Source: Polaromonas sp. (GTDB lineage Bacteria > Pseudomonadota > Gammaproteobacteria > Burkholderiales > Burkholderiaceae_C). From it: DNA of 64,000 bases. This document shows positions 57,978 through 64,000 of this stretch, one piece after another. Location of the stretch: positions 1-64,000 of the forward strand of contig JAKFXR010000062.1 of assembly GCA_021731285.1 (NCBI GenBank), given 5' to 3'. The notes beneath the pieces were generated by a model. It worked only from the letters and a program-made list of their open reading frames with translations. It was not told where the DNA came from and did not search any database. The number at the start of each line of letters is the position of its first letter. The first letter of the stretch is position 1. Both the position numbers and the translations under genes were made by a program.

Positions 57978-59048
57978 CTATTTCAAGGCTTTGACGACGG
58001 CGTTGCCCATCTCCACTGTGCCCACTTTGGTCGTGCCTTCGCTGTAGATGTCCGGGGTACGCAGGCCTTGCGTCAACACCGCGTCCACGGCTTTTTCAAT
58101 GCGGGCAGCGGCTTCGGGCTGGTTCAGGCTGAAACGCAACATCATGGCTGCGCTGAGGATGGTGGCCAGCGGATTGGCCACACCCTTGCCGGCGATGTCT
58201 GGCGCGCTGCCATGGCTGGGTTCGTACAGGCCCTGGTTTTTGGTGTTCAGGCTGGCGGAAGGCAACATGCCGATGGAGCCGGTGAGCATGGCGGCGGCGT
58301 CGGACAGGATGTCGCCAAACATGTTGCCGGTCACCACGACGTCAAACTTCTTGGGCGCCTTGACCAGTTGCATGGCCGCGTTGTCTACATACATGTGGTC
58401 CAGCGCCACGTCGGGGTACTGAGTTCCAACTTCGGTGACGATGTCTTTCCAGAACTGGAAAGTCTCCAGCACATTGGCCTTGTCCACACTGGTCACGCGG
58501 CTGCCGCGTTTGCGTGCTGCCTGGAAGGCAACATGGGCAATACGCTCGATTTCAGGGCGCGAGTAGCGCATGGTGTCGAAGGCTTCCTCGGCGCCCGGGA
58601 AATGACCGTCCGGTGAAACGCGGCGGCCGCGCGGCTGGCCAAAGTAGATGTCACCGGTGAGCTCACGGATGATGAGGATGTCCAGCCCGGCCACCAGCTC
58701 GCGCTTGAGGCTGGAGGCGTCCACCAGTTGCGGGTAGCAGATGGCAGGACGGAAGTTGGCGAACAGGCCCATGTGCTTGCGCAGGCCAAGGATGGCCTGC
58801 TCGGGACGCAGCGGCCGGTCCAGCTTGTCGTACTTCCAGTCGCCGACGGCGCCGAACAGCACCGCATCAGAAGCTTGCGCGAGCTTGAGCGTCGCTTCAG
58901 GCAGTGGATGGCCATGGGCTTCGTAAGCCGCGCCGCCGACCAGCGCGGTCTCGGTTTCAAATGTCAGGTCCAGTGCTTTGAGGACCTTGACGGCCTCGGC
59001 GACGATTTCGGTGCCAATGCCGTCACCGGGAAGAATTGCGATTTTCAT
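57978..59048 (-). CDS. leuB: 3-isopropylmalate dehydrogenase
   Basis: 356 residues. Third enzyme of leucine synthesis. [12 protein letters not shown] at the start, the Arg-bearing [25 protein letters not shown] region, and [10 protein letters not shown] near the end. Follows leuD by 67 bases. Confidence 0.97.
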   Translation of the reverse strand: MKIAILPGDGIGTEIVAEAVKVLKALDLTFETETALVGGAAYEAHGHPLPEATLKLAQASDAVLFGAVGDWKYDKLDRPLRPEQAILGLRKHMGLFANFRPAICYPQLVDASSLKRELVAGLDILIIRELTGDIYFGQPRGRRVSPDGHFPGAEEAFDTMRYSRPEIERIAHVAFQAARKRGSRVTSVDKANVLETFQFWKDIVTEVGTQYPDVALDHMYVDNAAMQLVKAPKKFDVVVTGNMFGDILSDAAAMLTGSIGMLPSASLNTKNQGLYEPSHGSAPDIAGKGVANPLATILSAAMMLRFSLNQPEAAARIEKAVDAVLTQGLRTPDIYSEGTTKVGTVEMGNAVVKALK

Positions 59049-59057
59049 GGTGCTCTT

Positions 59058-59107
59058 TTTTTGATAGCGGGAGGAGTCCGCCCCTCAAGGGCCGACTGCT
59101 GCTTTTG
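59058..59107. repeat. Short repeat-like sequence between leuB and leuD
   Basis: A T-run and GATAGC, then GGAGGAGTCCGC, CTCAAGGGCC and CTGCTGCTTTTG. Similar word order occurs at about 14782-14825 (AGCAAATGGAGTCCGC, AAGGGCC) and 23132-23178. Confidence 0.45.
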
Positions 59108-59115
59108 TTGATGAA

Positions 59116-59766
59116 TCAGGCGACCAGGGTGTGTGCCAGCCAGGGCTTGGTAGCCAGGCGTTCGGCTTCAAAGGCCTTGATCTTGTCGCTCTGGCGCAGG
59201 GTCAGGCCGATGTCGTCGTAGCCGCCGAGCAGACAGAATTTCTTGAAAGCCTGGACCTCGAAGGGTATCTCTTCGCCCTGCGGTTTGATGACCACCTGGC
59301 GCTCCAGGTCAATCGTCAACTGGTAGCCGGGGAAAGCCAGCGCCTCGTCAAACAGCTTGCCGACCTGGGACTCGCTCAGGACGATGGGCAACAGGCCGTT
59401 CTTGAAACTGTTGTTGAAAAAGATGTCGGCATAACTGGGCGCGATGATGGCGCGAAAGCCGTACTGGTCCAGCGCCCAGGGCGCATGTTCGCGTGACGAG
59501 CCGCAGCCAAAGTTCTTCCGTGCCAGCAGGATGGACGCGCCTTTGTAGCGCGGCTGGTTGAGCACGAAGTCCGGGTTGGGCTTGCGGCTGGCCGGGTCCT
59601 GGCCCGGAAAGCCTGCGTCGAGATAACGCCAGGCATCGAACAGGTTGGGACCAAAGCCGGTCTTGCGGATGGACTTGAGGAACTGCTTGGGGATGATGGC
59701 GTCGGTGTCGACGTTCTCGCGGTCCATCGGAGCGACCAGACCTTTGTGGATGTTGAATTTCTGCAT
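59116..59766 (-). CDS. leuD: 3-isopropylmalate dehydratase small subunit
   Basis: 216 residues from ATG 59766. [14 protein letters not shown] near residue 18 and [15 protein letters not shown] near 90, both typical. Pairs with LeuC. An in-frame start 7 codons upstream is possible but unlikely. Confidence 0.96.
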   Translation of the reverse strand: MQKFNIHKGLVAPMDRENVDTDAIIPKQFLKSIRKTGFGPNLFDAWRYLDAGFPGQDPASRKPNPDFVLNQPRYKGASILLARKNFGCGSSREHAPWALDQYGFRAIIAPSYADIFFNNSFKNGLLPIVLSESQVGKLFDEALAFPGYQLTIDLERQVVIKPQGEEIPFEVQAFKKFCLLGGYDDIGLTLRQSDKIKAFEAERLATKPWLAHTLVA

Positions 59767-59818
59767 ATTGATCTTTCTTTCGGTCAATCGAAGTGCTGCG
59801 CCTGCCGGTCTTTTTCAG

Positions 59819-59905
59819 TGGCCGCGTGGATCCGGCTTTGCCGGTCCACAGAGGCCGCCCCCTCAAGGGGGGATCCGGCTACACGCAGTGAGACGAGAAG
59901 GGGGG
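59819..59905. repeat. Intergenic repeat (copy 3), abutting the leuC stop
   Basis: Directly after the leuC TGA on the minus strand: CCCCCCTTCTCGTCTCACTG, then CGTGTAGCCGGATCC, a CCCC/GGGG hairpin and CCGGCAAAGCCGGATCC. Same layout as copy 2 (the CACTGCGTGTAG word is shared). Confidence 0.75.
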
Positions 59906-61327
59906 TCACGAAAACTTCCGGATGTCGACGAAGTGCCCGTGTACTGCAGCGGCCGCGGCCATCGCAGGGCTGACCAGGTGCGTACGGCCACCGGCCCCTT
60001 GCCGGCCTTCAAAGTTGCGGTTGGATGTCGATGCACAGCGCTCGCCGGGCTCGAGCCTGTCGGCGTTCATGGCCAGGCACATGGAGCAGCCCGGTTCGCG
60101 CCATTCAAACCCTGCGGCGACAAAAATCTTGTCCAGGCCTTCGCGCTCGGCCTGGTCCTTGACCAGACCTGAGCCGGGCACGACCATCGCCAGCTTGACG
60201 TTGCTGGCGACCTTCAGGCCGATTTTCTGAACGATGGCGGCGGCTTCGCGCATGTCTTCGATGCGGCTGTTGGTGCAGGATCCGATGAAGACCTTGTCGA
60301 CCATGATGTCGTTGATGGCCTTGCCCGGCTGCAGGCCCATGTAGGTCAGCGCGCGCTCAATCGCGTCGCGCTTGTTGGCGTCTTTTTCCTTGTCGGGGTC
60401 GGGCACGCGGTCGTCGATGGACAGCACCATCTCGGGCGAGGTGCCCCAGGTGACCTGCGGCCGTATCTGGCTGGCGTCGAGCTTGACCACGGTGTCGAAC
60501 TTTGCGTCGGCATCGGACTGTAGCGTGGTCCAGTACTTGACCGCCTGATCCCATTCGACGCCGGTGGGGGCCAATGGCCGGCCCTTGACGTAGGCGATTG
60601 TTTTTTCATCCACCGCGACCAGGCCCGCGCGGGCGCCCGCCTCGATGGCCATGTTGCACACCGTCATGCGCGCTTCCATGCTCAGGGCGCGTATGGCAGA
60701 ACCGCCAAATTCAATCGTGTAGCCGGTACCGCCAGCAGTGCCGATTTTGCCGATGATGGCCAGCACGATGTCCTTGCCGGTCAGGCCGGGCGCCAGCGTG
60801 CCGTCCACCTGGACCAGCATGTTTTTGGCTTTTTTGGCCAGCAGGGTTTGCGTGGCCATCACATGCTCGACCTCGCTGGTGCCAATGCCGTGGGCCAGTG
60901 CGCCAAAAGCGCCGTGGGTCGAGGTGTGCGAGTCGCCGCAGACCACCGTCATGCCGGGCAGGGTGGCGCCAGTCTCAGGCCCCATCACGTGCACGATGCC
61001 CTGGCGTTTGGACAGAAAGGGGAAGTAGGCTGCCGCGCCGAACTCGGCGATGTTGCTGTCCAGCGCGGTGATCTGCTCTTTGCTCACCAGGTCGGTGATG
61101 CCGTCGTAGCCCAGCTCCCAGCCGGTGGTGGGTGTGTTGTGGTCGGCGGTGGCGACGATGGAGCTGATGCGCCAGACCTTGCGGCCGGCCTCGCGCAGGC
61201 CTTCAAAAGCCTGGGGGCTGGTGACTTCGTGCACCAGATGCCGGTCGATGTAGAGGATGGCGGTGCCGTCTTCTTCGGTGTGGACGACGTGTTCGTCCCA
61301 GATCTTGTCGTAGAGGGTGCGTCCCAT
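59906..61327 (-). CDS. leuC: 3-isopropylmalate dehydratase large subunit
   Basis: 473 residues from ATG 61327, after an AAGGA site. [4Fe-4S] cysteines in IGSCTNSR and CSMCLAMN. Aconitase family. Longer in-frame upstream start rejected. Confidence 0.97.
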   Translation of the reverse strand: MGRTLYDKIWDEHVVHTEEDGTAILYIDRHLVHEVTSPQAFEGLREAGRKVWRISSIVATADHNTPTTGWELGYDGITDLVSKEQITALDSNIAEFGAAAYFPFLSKRQGIVHVMGPETGATLPGMTVVCGDSHTSTHGAFGALAHGIGTSEVEHVMATQTLLAKKAKNMLVQVDGTLAPGLTGKDIVLAIIGKIGTAGGTGYTIEFGGSAIRALSMEARMTVCNMAIEAGARAGLVAVDEKTIAYVKGRPLAPTGVEWDQAVKYWTTLQSDADAKFDTVVKLDASQIRPQVTWGTSPEMVLSIDDRVPDPDKEKDANKRDAIERALTYMGLQPGKAINDIMVDKVFIGSCTNSRIEDMREAAAIVQKIGLKVASNVKLAMVVPGSGLVKDQAEREGLDKIFVAAGFEWREPGCSMCLAMNADRLEPGERCASTSNRNFEGRQGAGGRTHLVSPAMAAAAAVHGHFVDIRKFS

Positions 61328-61352
61328 GTGTTTTCCTTGGTGGTCTTCGATT

Positions 61353-62294
61353 TTAAGTGGCTGAGAGTGGGTGCCCTGTGCCAGTGTGCGCGGTGAGGTG
61401 GTCGACCAGTAGCCGGGCGGTGACGGGCAGGCTGGAAAAGTCGCGTGCCACCAGTTCAATCTGCCGGGCGGCCCAGTCGTTGGTCAGGGCGACCGCTTCA
61501 AGCTCGCCCACGCCATGCATCAGCTCAAAAGCGCGCTCCGGCATCACACCCACACCCAGCCCGTTGTGAATCATGCGGCACATGGCGTCCAGCCCTGTCA
61601 CGTGGATGCGCAGCTTGATGGTGCGGCGCGCCGCAGCGGCAGCGTCGCGCATGGCCAGGTAGATGGAGCTGTTGGAGTGCAGGCCGACGTGGTCAAAATC
61701 CAGCGTGTCCTCAAAAGCAATGGCTTCCTGCGTGCGCAGCGGGTGGCCGCGCGGCACGATGAGCACCAGCCGGTCCTGCCGGTAGGGCAGGGTCTGCAGG
61801 TCGCCGCTGCCGTCGGCCGTGTTGCAGATACCCAGATCGGCAGCGCCTTCCTGCACGGCGCGGACGACCTCGGTGCTCAGGTGTTCTTCGAGGTCGATTT
61901 TGACCTCGGGGTGCTGGCGTATGAATTCGCCCAGGTCCTCCGGCAAAAACTGCACGATGGCCGAGATGCTGGCATGCATGCGCACATGGCCGCGCACACC
62001 GTCGGCGTACTCGCTGAGTTCGCCCTGCATTTTCTCGAGGCTGAACAGCACCGAGCGTGCATGGTGCAACAGGCTCTGGCCGGCCGGCGTGAGGTCCACA
62101 CCGCGGGTGTGGCGGTAGAGCAGGGGGGTGTCGAGCGCGGCTTCCAGATCGCTGAGCCGTTTGCTGACGGCCGAGGCGGCAATGAACTCGCGCTCAGCGG
62201 CCTTGCCAATGCTGCCAAGCTCGCACACCGCCACAAACAATTGCAGCGAGGTCAGGTCTATGCGGCGGGCGAAGTTGCGTTCCGAGCTTTTCAT
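61353..62294 (-). CDS. LysR-family transcriptional regulator
   Basis: About 313 residues from ATG 62294, or 336 from ATG 62363; start uncertain. [23 protein letters not shown] with [11 protein letters not shown], then the substrate-binding domain. 25 bases upstream of leuC on the same strand. Possibly regulates the leucine genes, or an unlinked pathway; only its location suggests it. Confidence 0.88.
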   Translation of the reverse strand: MKSSERNFARRIDLTSLQLFVAVCELGSIGKAAEREFIAASAVSKRLSDLEAALDTPLLYRHTRGVDLTPAGQSLLHHARSVLFSLEKMQGELSEYADGVRGHVRMHASISAIVQFLPEDLGEFIRQHPEVKIDLEEHLSTEVVRAVQEGAADLGICNTADGSGDLQTLPYRQDRLVLIVPRGHPLRTQEAIAFEDTLDFDHVGLHSNSSIYLAMRDAAAAARRTIKLRIHVTGLDAMCRMIHNGLGVGVMPERAFELMHGVGELEAVALTNDWAARQIELVARDFSSLPVTARLLVDHLTAHTGTGHPLSAT

Positions 62295-62488
62295 AAAGAG
62301 GTCAAAGCCATCGCGGTTAACGATGTTTCCGACATTTTGCAGCTTAAAAGATCTTTTTGTCATCGCTAAATGAGATGACTCCCTTGCCTGCTGGCTGGGT
62401 CGGCGGTGTTTCGCCCGGTGAATTGGGCCTTTTGGGGCCGTGGCCCTTGGCCGATGGACCTTTTTTACTATCTAAATAATAGCGATGG

Positions 62489-62881
62489 TCAGTCGATGAT
62501 GCGTTTCGGATCCAGCGCGCGGACACGCGGGTCGACGTTGTAGCCGCCGAACTCGGTGTAGCGCAGCAGGTGCCGGCCACAGCGGCTGCAGTGCCAGACA
62601 TCGCTGCGGTTGTACGGGAAAAACTGGATGGCCACCGGTGCATCGGGTGAGTCGTAACGCGTGCCTTGCGGGTGTTTTTCTTCCAGCGTGGCCTCCTCGC
62701 CCAAAGCCTCCAGCGCCGGGTCGCGCAGCGTGGCGACCTGGGTCATCTGCCCGGCCTCCCACCGGTACTCGGCCAGACTCTCCCAACCCGGACAGGCCCC
62801 GATGGCACAGCTGCAGGCTCTGGGCCCGGCAGCGGGGACGAGGATTGAACGCAACTCGGCAGCGGACGGAATGAATTTCAA
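62489..62881 (-). CDS. Hypothetical protein with zinc-ribbon-like Cys pairs
   Basis: 130 residues. C-terminal HCSRCGRHLLRYTEFGGY has a CxxC pair; N-terminal RACSCAIGAC has three Cys. Likely a small metal-binding protein. Not named by me. Between the LysR gene and gltA, 90 bases after the gltA stop. Confidence 0.7.
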   Translation of the reverse strand: MKFIPSAAELRSILVPAAGPRACSCAIGACPGWESLAEYRWEAGQMTQVATLRDPALEALGEEATLEEKHPQGTRYDSPDAPVAIQFFPYNRSDVWHCSRCGRHLLRYTEFGGYNVDPRVRALDPKRIID

Positions 62882-62910
62882 GGCGGCCTTCAGTTGGTGG
62901 CGGGCGGCAC

Positions 62911-62942
62911 AAAAAAGCCCGCCGGTGTTGCCACGGGCGGGC
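62911..62942 (-). terminator. Intrinsic terminator after gltA
   Basis: On the minus strand, a GCCCGCC/GGCGGGC stem with an 11-base loop, followed by TTTTTT. Lies 30 bases after the gltA stop. Confidence 0.88.
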
Positions 62943-62971
62943 TCTGCTGGTTCAGGAGGCGGGAGCCGGGA

Positions 62972-64000
62972 TCAACGGGCGCTCAGGGGCTTCACGTCGC
63001 GCTGGACGGACCCGTTGAACAGCTGGCGCGGACGGCCAATCTTGTACTCGGGGTCGCCAATCATCTCGTTGAGCTGGGCGATCCAGCCGACGGTGCGGGC
63101 CAGCGCGAAAATCGCGGTGAACAGCGGCACCGGAATGCCAATGGCGCGCTGCACGATGCCGGAGTAGAAGTCCACGTTGGGGTAGAGCTTGCGCGAGACG
63201 AAGTATTCGTCTTCCAGTGCGATCTTTTCCAGGGCCATGGCCAGCTTGAACAGCGGGTCGTTTTGCAGACCCATCTCGCTGAGCACTTCCTTGCAGGTTT
63301 CCTGCATCAGCTTGGCGCGCGGGTCGTAGTTCTTGTAAACACGGTGGCCAAAACCCATCAGCTTGACGCCAGAGTTCTTGTCCTTGACCTGCTTGATGAA
63401 TTCGCCGATTTTCTCGACGCCGCCGGCTTTCTGGATGTCGCCGAGCATGTTGAGCGCCGCTTCGTTGGCGCCACCATGTGCCGGGCCCCAGAGGCAGGCC
63501 ACACCAGCGGCAATGGCCGCGAAAGGGTTGGTGCCGGAAGATCCGCACAGGCGAACGGTGGAGGTGGAGGCGTTTTGCTCGTGGTCGGCGTGCAGGATGA
63601 AGATGCGGTCCAGCGCGCGCTCCAGCACCGGGTTGACCTTGTATTCTTCGCAAGGCGTGGCAAACATCATGTGCAGGAAGTTGCCCGCGTAGCTCAGGTT
63701 GTTCTTGGGGTACATGTAGGGCTGGCCCACGGTGTACTTGTAAGCCATGGCCACCAGCGTCGGCATCTTGGCGATCAGACGGATCGCGGCGATCTCGCGG
63801 TGCTCGGGGTTGTTGATGTCGGTGCTGTCATGGTAGAAGGCCGACAGGGCGCCGACCAGGCCGGTCATGATGGCCATCGGGTGCGCATCGCGGCGGAAGC
63901 CACGCAGGAAAAACTGCATCTGCTCGTTGACCATGGTGTGGTTGGTCACGCGGCCGACGAAATCCTTCTTCTGGTCGCCGTTGGGCAGTTCACCGTACAG
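62972..64000 (-). CDS. gltA: Citrate synthase (5' partial)
   Basis: First enzyme of the TCA cycle, type II hexameric form. About 343 codons are visible; the frame is open to the right edge, so the start is outside. [12 protein letters not shown] (active-site His), [14 protein letters not shown] (second His) and NVDFYSGIV (catalytic Asp) are all present. Closed by a strong terminator. Confidence 0.97.
   Translation of the reverse strand: MYGELPNGDQKKDFVGRVTNHTMVNEQMQFFLRGFRRDAHPMAIMTGLVGALSAFYHDSTDINNPEHREIAAIRLIAKMPTLVAMAYKYTVGQPYMYPKNNLSYAGNFLHMMFATPCEEYKVNPVLERALDRIFILHADHEQNASTSTVRLCGSSGTNPFAAIAAGVACLWGPAHGGANEAALNMLGDIQKAGGVEKIGEFIKQVKDKNSGVKLMGFGHRVYKNYDPRAKLMQETCKEVLSEMGLQNDPLFKLAMALEKIALEDEYFVSRKLYPNVDFYSGIVQRAIGIPVPLFTAIFALARTVGWIAQLNEMIGDPEYKIGRPRQLFNGSVQRDVKPLSAR

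Overview
This window reads as chromosomal DNA of a betaproteobacterium of the order Burkholderiales, most likely family Comamonadaceae (Polaromonas/Rhodoferax-like). The evidence is the high GC content, the gene order around rpmF-fab-rpoE-lepA-rnc-era-recO-pdxJ-acpS-nagZ and leuCDB-asd-fimV-truA-trpFBA-accD, and intergenic repeat families that I recall from that family. No rRNA, tRNA, CRISPR array or complete insertion sequence was seen. Both edges cut genes: urtB on the left, gltA on the right.

Layout. 1-4158 holds urtB-urtC-urtD-urtE of a urea ABC transporter, with a 527-bp imperfect palindrome between urtD and urtE. 4155-10533 holds an M48 lipoprotein protease, a DUF3597 protein, a very large 7TM/multi-PAS hybrid histidine kinase and a single-domain response regulator. 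10540-11376 is ureD without any other urease gene. 11473-18606 holds rne, divergent rluC, a HAD phosphatase, a Rieske protein and an SppA-like protease. 18670-31033 is the lipid and envelope block: an RsmI-like methyltransferase and maf, facing yceD-rpmF-plsX-fabH-fabD-fabG-acpP-fabF, then a small membrane protein and rpoE-rseA-rseB-mucD. 31582-39940 is lepA-lepB-DUF4845-rnc-era-recO-pdxJ-acpS-nagZ.

39941-46098 is the accessory part: a brnT/brnA toxin-antitoxin pair, a YgjP-type protease, a patatin, two small orphan ORFs joined by a sequence resembling an integron attC site, a glutathione transferase, an EamA transporter, a GNAT acetyltransferase and a cupin. From 46102 to the right edge everything is on the minus strand: lysS, a LON-domain protein, a small hypothetical, accD, trpA, trpB, trpF, truA, fimV, asd, leuB, leuD, leuC, a LysR regulator, a zinc-ribbon hypothetical and gltA.

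How it fits together. plsX, fabH, fabD, fabG, acpP, fabF, accD and acpS cover the initiation, elongation and carrier activation steps of type II fatty acid synthesis. rpoE-rseA-rseB-mucD is the envelope stress circuit. lepB and lepA serve secretion and translation, rnc, era and rne serve RNA maturation. The most interesting non-genic signals are a cluster of four DnaA-box-like motifs in two 11-bp-phased pairs plus a strong terminator upstream of lepA, a palindrome over the presumed acpP promoter, the attC-like site at about 43060-43117, the orphan ureD, and repeats abutting stop codons.
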